Below are positions 9,438-17,102 of a DNA stretch of 64,000 nucleotides, in pieces (positions within the stretch are counted from its first letter, which is position 1; the number at the start of each line of letters is the position of its first letter). This DNA is from Kingella negevensis (GTDB lineage Bacteria; Pseudomonadota; Gammaproteobacteria; Burkholderiales; Neisseriaceae). The notes beneath the pieces were generated by a model that saw only the letters and a list, made by a program, of their open reading frames with translations, was not told the DNA's origin and searched no databases. The translations under genes and the position numbers were made by a program. Location: positions 1,240,001 to 1,304,000 of the forward strand of contig NZ_CP123448.1 of NCBI RefSeq assembly GCF_030177895.1, in the 5' to 3' direction.

Positions 9438-9944
9438 ATGTCGCAATACTTTCAACTTTTCAGGCTGCCTGAAACATTCGAATTAGATTTAGTCGCGTTG
9501 GAACAAACCTACCGCACATTAGCCGCACAATTCCACCCCGACAAATTCGCCGCCGCGTCTGCGTTTGAACAAAAACAAGCCGTGATGATGAGCGCAACCA
9601 TCAATCAAGCCTACACCACGCTCAAGCACCCGATTGACCGCGCCGCGTATCTATTAAAGCAGCAAAATATTGACGCAGACGCGCCTGAAAACACATCGTT
9701 TGCACCAGAATTTTTAACGCAACAAATGGAATGGCGCGAAGCCCTAGCCGAAGCCAATATGGAAAACGACACGGCTGCGTTGCAAAAATTGCACGATGAA
9801 ATCGCAGCAAAATACGCCACGTTACAAAACCAATTAGCCGAATCTTTCAGGCTGCCATCTTATGAAACCGCTGCTGACCAAGTTCGCCAAGGACGGTTCT
9901 TGTCTAAAATGTTGCGTGAAACAGAAGTCGCACTGGATAAATAA
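9438..9944 (+). CDS. hscB: Fe-S cluster co-chaperone HscB
   Basis: 168 residues. The N-terminal J domain has the HPD motif at residues 33-35 that stimulates HscA ATPase. The C-terminal three-helix domain binds the scaffold IscU. The ATG at 9438 follows GGAG at a good distance, so a TTG 12 bases upstream is rejected as start. hscA and the isc genes are not adjacent here. A DUS encodes FRLPET at residues 8-13. Confidence 0.92.
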   Translation: MSQYFQLFRLPETFELDLVALEQTYRTLAAQFHPDKFAAASAFEQKQAVMMSATINQAYTTLKHPIDRAAYLLKQQNIDADAPENTSFAPEFLTQQMEWREALAEANMENDTAALQKLHDEIAAKYATLQNQLAESFRLPSYETAADQVRQGRFLSKMLRETEVALDK

Positions 9945-10033
9945 TCTCGTTTTCAGGCTGCCTGAAAACTACATCTGACTACTATTTTGCGTTAAAATAA
10001 TCCAATCTTTCAGGCTGCCTTAAGGAGAGCAAT

Positions 10034-10807
10034 ATGGAACAAGAACAAAACATTTGGCAACAAAAATGGGTTGTCGGAAACTGGAAAATGAACGGACAAC
10101 TGCAAGAAAACAATGCACTTGTTCACAAACTACGCAATTTCCCTGCAATGGACAAAGTGTGTATCGGCATCACACCGCCTACCGTTTACCTATCGCAAGT
10201 CCACAACGCCGTGCAAATTGTGTTGGGCAACAAAATCCACACTTGCGCTCAAGACGTGAGCCGTTTCCCCGATAAAGGCGCGTATACAGGCGAAGTTTCC
10301 GCAGAAATGTTGCGCGATGTAGGCGTGGATATTGTGCTGATTGGACACTCTGAACGCAGCCTGTATTTCAATGAAAAAAACGACATTCAGCGTTTGAAAA
10401 TTGAAAATGTGTTGAGAGTGGGCTTGATTCCCTTGTTGTGCGTGGGCGAAAGTTTGAAAGAGCGCGAAGACGGTCGTGAAAAAGAAGCAGTTGCTTATCA
10501 ACTTTCTGTTTTCAAAGGCTTAAAAACGCAAAACTTTGCTGTGGCTTATGAACCTGTTTGGGCGATTGGCACGGGCAAAGTCGCCACCAAAGAGCAAATC
10601 GCTGATATGCATGAATTTATTTATAGCGAAATCTTGTCTTTAGTGGGCAATAATGCTAATATCCGCGTTCTCTACGGCGGCAGCGTGAACGAAAAAAATG
10701 CCGCCGATATTTTTAGTGTCCCACACGTGGACGGTGCTTTGGTAGGCGGTGCTTCTTTGAAATACGATGCTTTTACTGCCATTATCACTGCCGCTCAGGA
10801 ATCTTGA
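10034..10807 (+). CDS. tpiA: Triosephosphate isomerase
   Basis: 257 residues. All catalytic motifs are visible: NWKMNG (Lys), IGHSERS (His electrophile), [10 protein letters not shown] (catalytic Glu and the mobile loop), and LYGGSVN for phosphate binding. It interconverts dihydroxyacetone phosphate and glyceraldehyde 3-phosphate in the cytoplasm. AGGAG stands just before the ATG. It ends 7 bases before secG, and the tpiA-secG order is common in proteobacteria. Confidence 0.97.
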   Translation: MEQEQNIWQQKWVVGNWKMNGQLQENNALVHKLRNFPAMDKVCIGITPPTVYLSQVHNAVQIVLGNKIHTCAQDVSRFPDKGAYTGEVSAEMLRDVGVDIVLIGHSERSLYFNEKNDIQRLKIENVLRVGLIPLLCVGESLKEREDGREKEAVAYQLSVFKGLKTQNFAVAYEPVWAIGTGKVATKEQIADMHEFIYSEILSLVGNNANIRVLYGGSVNEKNAADIFSVPHVDGALVGGASLKYDAFTAIITAAQES

Positions 10808-10814
10808 TAAAAAC

Positions 10815-11159
10815 ATGGAAGCTTTTAAAACCGTTATTTGGATTGTCAATATTTTCTCTTCACTGGCAATTATTGCGCTGGTGTTGATGCAGCATGGCAA
10901 AGGTGCTGATGCTGGCGCAAGTTTTGGCGGTTCAGGCAGCGCACAGGGCGTGTTTGGTTCTGCTGGTAATGCAAACTTCTTAACGCGTATGACTGCAATT
11001 TCTGCTGCTGTCTTTTTCGCTTCTTGCTTGGCTTTGGGTTACATCAATACACACGCCAACAAAAGTGGTTTGGATTTCAGCACTGTGCAACAAAGCACAC
11101 CTGCTAAACCTGCTGCTCCAGCGAATGCTGCTCCGCAAGCTGCAAGTGCTGCAAAGTAA
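10815..11159 (+). CDS. secG: Preprotein translocase subunit SecG
   Basis: 114 residues. Two membrane segments (about 4-24 and 54-75) flank the conserved loop with LMQHGKGADAGASFG. The C-terminal tail is rich in Ala and Pro. SecG joins SecYE and assists SecA-driven export. The ATG at 10815 is chosen over an in-frame upstream codon that would lie inside tpiA. Confidence 0.95.
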   Translation: MEAFKTVIWIVNIFSSLAIIALVLMQHGKGADAGASFGGSGSAQGVFGSAGNANFLTRMTAISAAVFFASCLALGYINTHANKSGLDFSTVQQSTPAKPAAPANAAPQAASAAK

Positions 11160-11172
11160 AATTAAATTTTCT

Positions 11173-11258
11173 GCCGACATGGTGAAATTGGTAGACACGC
11201 CATCTTGAGGGGGTGGTGAGCCTAGCTCGTGCGAGTTCAAGTCTCGCTGTCGGCACCA
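11173..11258 (+). tRNA. tRNA-Leu (anticodon GAG)
   Basis: Acceptor arms GCCGACA / TGTCGGC, D arm GGTGAAATTGGTAGACACG, anticodon loop CTTGAGG, a long variable arm typical of class II tRNA, T arm with GTTCAAGTC, and an encoded CCA. The 3' end serves as the attachment site of the integrated element that follows. Confidence 0.93.
11239..11251 (+). other. attL core in tRNA-Leu
   Basis: AAGTCTCGCTGTC within the T arm and acceptor of the tRNA. It is repeated at 19417-19429. With flanking bases the match extends to 17 of 19. Confidence 0.88.
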
Positions 11259-11264
11259 AATCAT

Positions 11265-11297
11265 AAAAAACCGCCTAATTTTCAGGCGGTTTTTTTA
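11265..11297 (+). terminator. Terminator after tRNA-Leu
   Basis: AAAAAACCGCCT / AGGCGGTTTTTT around AATTTTC. It isolates the secG/tRNA transcription from the integrase. Confidence 0.88.
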
Positions 11298-11429
11298 CGT
11301 TTATTCGTGTGTATTGCCGTGTACTAAATCCTGATGAATAAAGGCTTTCAGAGAAATTGACTAATTACTTTTATGTTTGTCTTTCGTGTATTGCCGTGTA
11401 TTGCCGTATCATTGAATAAACGTAAAAAA

Positions 11430-11480
11430 GGGGGTATTCTTGGGGGCATCTAAAAAATACCCCTTTTAAAATACCCCCAA
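11430..11480. promoter_or_regulatory. Integrase arm-type sites and integrase promoter region
   Basis: GGGGGTATTCTTGGGGGCAT (11430-11449) followed by the same motif in reverse (AATACCCC and AATACCCCC) up to the integrase ATG. The same GGGGGTATT pair recurs at the other end of the element (19341-19360). Upstream, 11308-11410 carries repeated GTGTATTGCCGTGTA units. The pattern fits arm binding sites of a tyrosine integrase that also autoregulates. Confidence 0.6.
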
Positions 11481-12683
11481 ATGAAGCTAAACGACCAGCA
11501 AATAAAGAAAGCAAAGCCCAAAGAGAAACCGTACAAGCTAGCCGACGGCAAAGGCTTGTATTTACTTATTACACCAACAGGCGGCAAACTATGGCGGCTT
11601 AAGTATCGCGTGGACGGCAAAGAGAAAACGCTATCAATAGGCGCATATCCAGCCATTACGTTATCAGAAGCAAGGGGACAAGTAGAAGCCGCCCGAAAAC
11701 AGAAAGCGAGCGGTATAGACCCCAGCCAAGCCAAACAGCAAGCCAAAGCAGAACGACAAGCCGCCTTGCTTAACACCTTTCAAGCAATCGCATTGCAATG
11801 GCACACAGCCAACTTGCACCGTTGGAAACCACACAACGCAGAGCGGATTATTGAGCAACTGAAAAAAGACGTTTTCCCACACATAGGCAGCAAGCAGCTT
11901 AATGATGTGAGCGTGGCAGAAGTGAAAGCCGTATTGTTGCGCGTGATAGAACAGCGCAAAGCCCCAGCAACCGCCGAAAAAATACGGCAATGGATTAGCG
12001 CAATATACGCATATGCCGCAATTATGGAACTGACCGATAGAAATCCAGCTTTCGCGCTGCGTGGCACACTAGAAAAAGGGAAAACCAGCCATTTGCCAGC
12101 CCTACCCCAAACAGAGCTAGAAACCTTTTACAGCCGCTTAATGGCGGCGGATATGGCAGAACAAAACAGAATAGCCATTTTGCTGCTTATGTTGCTTTTT
12201 CCACGCAGTACAGAATTCAGGGGCGGCAAATGGGAAGAAATAGACTTCACAGCAAAAACGTGGATTATTCCAGCCGAGCGCATGAAGCACGAAAAAAATA
12301 AACCCAAACCACCGCATACAATACCACTTTCAACGTGGGCAATTGAGTTATTGACCGAGCTACACAGCATAACAGGCAAAACGCCGTATTTATTCCCCAG
12401 CCGCACCGCCCAAAATGGCGTAATTAGCGAAACCACACTAAACAACATCATTAAAAAAATGGGCTACAACGGCATAGCCACACCGCACGGCTTTCGCAGC
12501 CTTGCCAGCAGCGTGTTAAACGAAAAAGGATTTAACCCCGATGCCATAGAACGGCAATTAGCCCATATCCCAAACGACAAAATCCGCGCCGCCTACAACC
12601 GCGCTGAATACATGGCAGAACGCGCCGAATTTATGCAGTGGTATAGCGATTTTTTGCAACAACATTACAGAAACGCCATTTAG
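11481..12683 (+). CDS. Tyrosine integrase, P4/DUF4102 type
   Basis: 400 residues. An N-terminal DUF4102 arm-binding domain (about 1-90) has KLADGKGLYLLITPTGGKLW and ALSIGAYP-like patterns. A core-binding SAM-like domain follows (about 95-180). The catalytic domain carries Arg in PRSTEFRGGKW, the HGFRSLASS box and the nucleophile Tyr in RAAYNRAEYMAER. It integrates the element at the 3' end of tRNA-Leu. It starts next to the attachment site, as in P4-type islands. Confidence 0.95.
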   Translation: MKLNDQQIKKAKPKEKPYKLADGKGLYLLITPTGGKLWRLKYRVDGKEKTLSIGAYPAITLSEARGQVEAARKQKASGIDPSQAKQQAKAERQAALLNTFQAIALQWHTANLHRWKPHNAERIIEQLKKDVFPHIGSKQLNDVSVAEVKAVLLRVIEQRKAPATAEKIRQWISAIYAYAAIMELTDRNPAFALRGTLEKGKTSHLPALPQTELETFYSRLMAADMAEQNRIAILLLMLLFPRSTEFRGGKWEEIDFTAKTWIIPAERMKHEKNKPKPPHTIPLSTWAIELLTELHSITGKTPYLFPSRTAQNGVISETTLNNIIKKMGYNGIATPHGFRSLASSVLNEKGFNPDAIERQLAHIPNDKIRAAYNRAEYMAERAEFMQWYSDFLQQHYRNAI

Positions 12684-12691
12684 GCAGCCTG

Positions 12692-12727
12692 AAAAAAAGC
12701 CCACTAAATAAACTTAGTGGGCTTTTT
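12692..12727 (+). terminator. Terminator after the integrase
   Basis: AAAGCCCACTAA / TTAGTGGGCTTTTT. The following 12728-13029 (about 300 bases) is AT-rich and holds the promoter region of the alpA-like operon plus a TTAAAGGCTTTGTTAAAGCCTTAA hairpin near 12965. I see no gene in it. Confidence 0.88.
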
Positions 12728-13029
12728 ACTGCTTAACATTTTTTTATCAAAATTTTCAAAACAGCAGCGGTAAAAAAACTGAACCGCTATTTTTTTCATA
12801 ATTACCTGTTTTAACAAACAAAATCAATTTCATTTTTGCAAGGTCGTTTCACAGGGTGCAATAACTGTTAAAACTGTTGATTTTTGAAATAACGTTTCAC
12901 TTTCAACATCTTAACCATCGAAACAAATTCAGCTATTCTTTAAACCAATTTTTTAACACGCATTAAAGGCTTTGTTAAAGCCTTAAATCCATAATCCCCC
13001 ACACCAAGCAACGTAAGGACGTGTACTAA

Positions 13030-13242
13030 ATGAACCAAGTTTTAAGAGTGAAACAAGTAGCCGAATGTTTGGGGATTAGCGTGAATAGCGTTTGGAAAAA
13101 GTGCAACGCCAAAAGCCATTTATACGACCCCGATTTTCCCCAGCCGTTCAAAGTTTCAGCCAACGCAACAGGTTGGCTTGCAAGTGAAATTCATCAATTC
13201 ATTCAACTGAAAGCAGACCAAAGAAAGGCAGCAAAACCATGA
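13030..13242 (+). CDS. AlpA-like DNA-binding regulator
   Basis: 70 residues. MerR-like winged HTH of the AlpA family: VKQVAECLGISVNSVWKK recognition region, then FPQPFKVSANATGWLASEI, the typical wing and helix. Such proteins in satellites control integrase or excision genes. The stop overlaps the start of the next gene by 4 bases. It is the first gene of the operon. Confidence 0.82.
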   Translation: MNQVLRVKQVAECLGISVNSVWKKCNAKSHLYDPDFPQPFKVSANATGWLASEIHQFIQLKADQRKAAKP

Positions 13243-13712
13243 AACAACACAAAACCTTAACCACCGCATTAACCGCCCTTGCCAAACTAGAAAAACGCAA
13301 AGCAGAGCTAGAAAACAAACATTGCGCCAAAGTAGCAGAACTGGAAAACAAACACGCCGCCAGTATTGAACCGCTTGAAGCTGAAATGAACACCATTCGC
13401 ACCGCTATTGCCGACTATGCCAACGCACACCGCGAAGAATTGACCGAAAACGGCAAAGTGAAAAGCGTAAAAATCGGTTCAGGCTGCCTGAAATGGCAAA
13501 AGAACCGCGCCAAAGTAGAAATTACAGGCGATACAGCTGCCATTATTGCTGCACTGAAACGCCGCAAGCTGAATCATTTTATCCGCACTCGTGAAGAATT
13601 GGACAAAACTGCCATTCTGAAAGAACCCACCGCTATTAAGCGCCCTATTGACGGATTAACCATTATTCAAGGCGGCGCAAGTGAAACTTTAACGATTGAT
13701 ACAGGGGTTTAA
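13239..13712 (+). CDS. Host-nuclease inhibitor Gam-like protein (Mu type)
   Basis: 157 residues. An N-terminal coiled coil (about 5-65, Lys/Glu-rich) is followed by the Gam-type strand region SVKIGSGCLKWQKNRAKVEI and a domain with FIRTREELDKTAILKEP. Mu Gam binds DNA ends and blocks RecBCD-type exonucleases. That fits an element replicating in a host that has recC (47760). Overlaps alpA by 4 bases and ends 2 bases before the mor-like gene. Confidence 0.82.
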   Translation: MKQHKTLTTALTALAKLEKRKAELENKHCAKVAELENKHAASIEPLEAEMNTIRTAIADYANAHREELTENGKVKSVKIGSGCLKWQKNRAKVEITGDTAAIIAALKRRKLNHFIRTREELDKTAILKEPTAIKRPIDGLTIIQGGASETLTIDTGV

Positions 13713-13714
13713 AC

Positions 13715-14026
13715 ATGGGAACGATTGCAAGTGATGAAGTTTTAGCTGTGATTGAAGAAAGTGTAAGCCACACTTTAGCAGAGCGTGGATTGCCCCCTAA
13801 TATCGTAGCCGCCGCCGCGTTATCCGTAGCAAACAAAATCAATGAAACCTTTGCAGGGCAACTGGTTTACTTCAAAACAGGCGCGAAAAATAACGCGGAA
13901 GAACGACGGTTAGCCTTGATTGCCGACTTTGAAACAGGGAGCTATTCACACGGCGAATTAGCCAAAAAACACCGCATTTCTTTACAACGTGTTTACGCCA
14001 TTTTGAAACAAAATAACAAGGATTAA
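13715..14026 (+). CDS. Mor transcription activator family protein
   Basis: 103 residues. N-terminal helical dimerisation part, then GGQ-like AGQLVYF strand, and a C-terminal HTH (SHGELAKKHRISLQRVYAILK) characteristic of Mu Mor/C. In Mu, Mor activates middle genes and C activates late genes. Here it could switch on the satellite's own genes or act on a Mu-like helper's late promoters. Both are inferences. Confidence 0.82.
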   Translation: MGTIASDEVLAVIEESVSHTLAERGLPPNIVAAAALSVANKINETFAGQLVYFKTGAKNNAEERRLALIADFETGSYSHGELAKKHRISLQRVYAILKQNNKD

Positions 14027-14031
14027 AAAAC

Positions 14032-14727
14032 ATGGATTTAGAACTCAAACGTTTTCAGTTTTTCCGTGCAGGAACGCATAAAAGTTCAAACGGCATGATT
14101 AAAACCTACACAGATAGCGATTTGCAAAAAGTAGCAGACGAATACAACCAGCGCACTGAAAACCGCGCACCGCTTTACCTTTACCACCCAGCGCAAACAG
14201 CACAACACACAGGCGAGCCGTTAGGTTTAGTGAACAAAGTAGAGCTTTCAAACGGCAAGTTATACGCCCATGCCTACGTTACGCCCAAATTGCGCGATTT
14301 AGTACGCAAAGGCGCATTTAGAGCCGTTTCAGCAGGTTTTAAAATTCTCAAAGACGGCTTTAATTTAGACCACATCGCCTTTTTGAACAATCCAGCCGTT
14401 AAAAATATGGAAGCGCTCAATTTTTCAGAACACAAGGATTTAATTATGTTTTCCAGCCCATTAAATACCGTAGATTACAGCAATGACAGCGAAAGCCTAC
14501 ACGCCGCCGCATTAGCACACCAAGCCCAACACGGCAGCAAATACATTGACGCGGTGCGCGCCCTATTGCGTGAACAAGACCGCGCAAACTTTGCCGAAAG
14601 CGATACCGAAGACCAAGACCCAAACAATCACAAATTACACCGTGAAATTTTGGATTACCAAAGCCAATACGGCGGTACTTACGAAAACGCATTAGCCACC
14701 GTTCAACGAATGAAAGCATTTGCATAA
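14032..14727 (+). CDS. Mu I-like (prohead protease/scaffold-related) protein
   Basis: 231 residues. Residues 1-140 resemble the protease part of Mu I proteins: RAPLYLYHPAQTAQHTGEPLG, a strand-rich YAHAYVTPKLRDLV, FRAVSAGFKIL, and HIAFLNNPAVKNM. The C-terminal part has two copies of a helix repeat (LHAAALAHQAQHGSKYIDAV and LHREILDYQSQYGGTYENAL). It is shorter than a full I protein, and no capsid gene accompanies it. It may redirect helper capsid assembly, but that is inference. Confidence 0.65.
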   Translation: MDLELKRFQFFRAGTHKSSNGMIKTYTDSDLQKVADEYNQRTENRAPLYLYHPAQTAQHTGEPLGLVNKVELSNGKLYAHAYVTPKLRDLVRKGAFRAVSAGFKILKDGFNLDHIAFLNNPAVKNMEALNFSEHKDLIMFSSPLNTVDYSNDSESLHAAALAHQAQHGSKYIDAVRALLREQDRANFAESDTEDQDPNNHKLHREILDYQSQYGGTYENALATVQRMKAFA

Positions 14728-14739
14728 GGAAAAAGCACC

Positions 14740-15345
14740 ATGACAAAACCTAAAATTATTCAATCTTTGCTAGCACAAGTTTCAAAAGAATTGAACACAT
14801 TAACCACGCAGCGCAATGAAACAGAAAACGAAATTGTAAAATTAAATCAAGAAATTAACCGCTTAAATAATATGCCAGTTTGCCGCGAAGATTTTGGCGT
14901 GTTGCTGAAAGAAAGCATTGAAGAATACGGCAAAAACAGCGAATTAAAACTAATCAAAAGTTTAATGCACGAGCGTGAACAAGGAGCAATTTTCCCAGCC
15001 ATTTTGCCAGCTAATAAACGCAGTTTTAAAGAGTTAGATGATTGTTTTAAATGGCTATTACACGGATTTAACTTTGAATACAATCCATTTTCACAATCAC
15101 AATTCAAAGATGACGGCATTGATTTAATGGTGTGGCTATTCCCTGACCGTATTCACGAGAAAGTAATGTCAGCGATTGACAAACACCTAGGCACAAAATG
15201 GGGCAATGACGACCTACCACGCCTAGCAGAACGCCGCGAACGCATAGCCGATTTAACAGCAGAGCTAGCAGAGCAGCAAACCAAACTAAACGAAATCAAC
15301 GCCGCCATTGCAGAAATTAGCCGCCTGACTGTAGAAAATTCTTGA
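14740..15345 (+). CDS. Hypothetical protein with coiled-coil ends
   Basis: 201 residues, not recognised. Residues 1-50 and 160-200 predict coiled coils (Glu/Lys/Leu/Asn heptads such as NEIVKLNQEINRLNN and LTAELAEQQTKLNEIN). The middle is a compact region with FKWLLHGFNFEY and DLMVWLFPDRIHEKV. No signal peptide or membrane segment. It is the last gene of the alpA-gam-mor operon, and the next promoter lies over its stop codon. Confidence 0.7.
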   Translation: MTKPKIIQSLLAQVSKELNTLTTQRNETENEIVKLNQEINRLNNMPVCREDFGVLLKESIEEYGKNSELKLIKSLMHEREQGAIFPAILPANKRSFKELDDCFKWLLHGFNFEYNPFSQSQFKDDGIDLMVWLFPDRIHEKVMSAIDKHLGTKWGNDDLPRLAERRERIADLTAELAEQQTKLNEINAAIAEISRLTVENS

Positions 15346-15369
15346 CAATAACACAAACAAGGGTAAATA
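15342..15369 (+). promoter_or_regulatory. Promoter of the immunity RNA / replication operon
   Basis: TTGACA at 15342-15347, a 16-base spacer, then TAAATA at 15364-15369. It overlaps the end of the preceding gene and faces the immunity RNA and primase genes. AAACAAGGGTAA (15355-15366) is repeated inverted as TTACCCTTGTTT at 15491-15502. Confidence 0.65.
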
Positions 15370-15402
15370 ATGGCAGCGTTGCTTTCAATCAAGCAGCCAG
15401 CC

Positions 15403-15423
15403 GTGAGAAGCTGAATACAATAG
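15403..15423 (+). promoter_or_regulatory. Upstream target site (seqA-like) of the CI/c4 RNA
   Basis: GTGAGAA at 15403-15409 and ACAATAG at 15417-15423 repeat, in the same order, the two segments of the downstream target (GTGAGAA at 15607, CACAATAGAA at 15632). Both are complementary to the RNA at 15520-15597. P4 has the same arrangement, where pairing of CI RNA with seqA promotes early termination. Confidence 0.65.
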
Positions 15424-15429
15424 GCAAAT

Positions 15430-15488
15430 AGCCGCCAACGAGCAACAGAGCTACACGATAGCCCGATTGCTAAGCGGTTTTTATTTTG
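15430..15488 (+). terminator. Leader terminator upstream of the CI/c4 RNA
   Basis: Nested stems CCGC/GCGG, AGCAA/TTGCT and GCTA/TAGC followed by TTTTTATTTT. It is placed between the upstream target site and the antisense RNA, where P4-type immunity ends the leader transcript. Confidence 0.55.
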
Positions 15489-15519
15489 CATTACCCTTGT
15501 TTTACCTTTTTCTGACTAT

Positions 15520-15597
15520 GGTTGGCAGGGGGCAAAGCGGACTTTTGTCCACTGGTTCTATTGTGCCAGTTTCTCACTCTTTGCCCTTTTGCCAGCC
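15520..15597 (+). ncRNA. P4 CI / phage c4-type antisense immunity RNA
   Basis: A three-way junction can be drawn directly. The outer stem is GGTTGGC..GGGGCAAAG with CTTTGCCC..GCCAGCC. Inner hairpin 1 is GGAC-TTTT-GTCC (15539-15550). Inner hairpin 2 is ACTGG-TTCTATTGTG-CCAGT (15551-15570). The 10-base loop of hairpin 2 is perfectly complementary to CACAATAGAA (15632-15641), beside the ribosome site of the next gene. The single-strand TTCTCAC (15571-15577) is complementary to GTGAGAA (15607-15613). Two inner hairpins plus two target-pairing segments is the known c4/CI plan. It would repress the replication genes and give superinfection immunity. Confidence 0.8.
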
Positions 15598-15602
15598 GCC
15601 CA

Positions 15603-15645
15603 CCGCGTGAGAACGGAAAGCGGCATTAAACCACAATAGAAAAGG
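15603..15645 (+). promoter_or_regulatory. Downstream target site (seqC-like) and ribosome site of the next gene
   Basis: GTGAGAA (15607-15613) and CACAATAGAA (15632-15641) pair with the CI/c4 RNA. The second segment runs into the AAAAGG ribosome site (15640-15645) 7 bases before the ATG at 15653. Pairing would hide the site. This decides the start of the following gene. Confidence 0.7.
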
Positions 15646-15652
15646 TATCAAT

Positions 15653-15898
15653 ATGACAACTTCTAAACAGGCACAAACGCCGATTTCTTCTGATATTCCC
15701 CAATGTTTTCATAACGGTAAAAAAGACATTTACGAACTCAATGAAACAGCTTATCTGCAAATTGAGCGCGTAGCCGATATGTTGGCAGCTTTGGCATGTT
15801 TTTCACACGGCAACGACAAACGTGAAGAACAGCTTTTCAATACGCTGCATTTTGCCGCCACTTTGTTAGAACAGTCATTGAACTGGAATTGTAAATAA
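15653..15898 (+). CDS. Small satellite protein under c4/CI control
   Basis: 81 residues, not recognised. Soluble and mostly helical, with a short polar N-terminus, then IPQCFHNGKKDIYELNETAY and two helices. Its position, directly after the immunity RNA and before the primase, matches the place of kil or antirepressor-type genes in P4 and P1-type immunity regions. That position is the only hint of function. Confidence 0.7.
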   Translation: MTTSKQAQTPISSDIPQCFHNGKKDIYELNETAYLQIERVADMLAALACFSHGNDKREEQLFNTLHFAATLLEQSLNWNCK

Positions 15899-16034
15899 TT
15901 TTCAGGCTGCAAACCCATTGCTAATGTGCAATCGGTTTCAGGCTGCCTGAAATCGTTTCTAACCACGTTCTGACCGACTAGAAACCGCATTGCAATACGC
16001 GGCAATGTGTTTGCCTATCCAAAGGACAAACGCA

Positions 16035-17102
16035 ATGAAAACGCAAAATAACCGCCCTAGCGTTCAAGACGTGAAAGCGGCAGCGCATGACCGTTGGCAC
16101 GGTATTCATGCCAGTTTAGGCATTGACCCCAAATTACTGAATGGCAAGCACCAGTCTTGCCCCAGTTGCGGCGGCAAAGACCGTTTCAGATACACCGACT
16201 TTCAAGGGAACGGCGGCTTTATCTGTAATCACTGCACACCCGAAAGCGGCAGCGGCTTTGATTTGATTATGCTAGTCTTTGGCTGCACGTTTAGCGAAAG
16301 CGTGGCGCGTGTGGCAAATGTGTTAGGCATGAATAACGCCACACACGCGCCTTTATCACGCACCAAAAGGCAGCCTGAAACAACACCACCGCCCAAAGAC
16401 CAACAAGCCGCCTTATTGCGCTTGTGGCAGCAAACCAAGCCATTAACCGCCAATGACCCAGCAAGCCTTTACTTGCAACAGCGCGGCTTATCGCCAAACG
16501 TGCAAACGCTGAAAAATATCCGCTTTGCTATGTTGGAATATTGGGCGCAATCCATTGAAAACCGCCCCTTATTGTTAGGCGTGTTGCCTTGCATGATTGG
16601 CGCAATCACAACGCCAAACGGCGAACTGCAAGGCGTACACCTAACCTATTTACAGGGTAATCATGCGAACCAATGGCACAAATTGAATGCGCTACACCCC
16701 CAAACCAACGAACCACTACCAGCTAAAAAGATGAAAAGCCGCTTTTCAGGCAGCCTGAAAGGCGCGGCGGTTCACTTATCCACACCCAACCCACAAGGGC
16801 AGCTAATTGTAGCGGAAGGCATAGAAACCGCCCTTGCAGCGCGTGAATTGTTTGACTTACCCAGCGCGGCGGCGTTGAGCTGCTACGGCTTGCAATATTT
16901 TCAACCACCGCCCAGCGTGAAAGAGCTGTTTATCGTAGCGGATAACGATCCAAACGGCGCAGGTATCAAAGCCGCTCAAAGCCTAGCATTAAGCGCAGTC
17001 AAAAACCACATTCAGGCGCATATATGGCAGCCTGAAAACATCGGATTTGACGCATTGGACGAATTAAACAGGATTAGACAAAATGGCAATATTGAGCATT
17101 AA
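16035..17102 (+). CDS. P4-type primase: zinc finger plus Toprim domain
   Basis: 355 residues from the ATG at 16035 with AAAGGA upstream. Near residues 35-65 a zinc-binding motif CPSCGGKDRFR..FICNHC typical of P4 alpha/TOPRIM primases. Near 265-330 a Toprim domain with LIVAEGIETALAA and IVADNDPNGAG (Glu and DxD metal ligands). It would make primers for replication of the element. P4 fuses primase, helicase and origin binding in one alpha protein. Here the helicase part is a separate gene that overlaps by 20 bases. Confidence 0.9.
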   Translation: MKTQNNRPSVQDVKAAAHDRWHGIHASLGIDPKLLNGKHQSCPSCGGKDRFRYTDFQGNGGFICNHCTPESGSGFDLIMLVFGCTFSESVARVANVLGMNNATHAPLSRTKRQPETTPPPKDQQAALLRLWQQTKPLTANDPASLYLQQRGLSPNVQTLKNIRFAMLEYWAQSIENRPLLLGVLPCMIGAITTPNGELQGVHLTYLQGNHANQWHKLNALHPQTNEPLPAKKMKSRFSGSLKGAAVHLSTPNPQGQLIVAEGIETALAARELFDLPSAAALSCYGLQYFQPPPSVKELFIVADNDPNGAGIKAAQSLALSAVKNHIQAHIWQPENIGFDALDELNRIRQNGNIEH

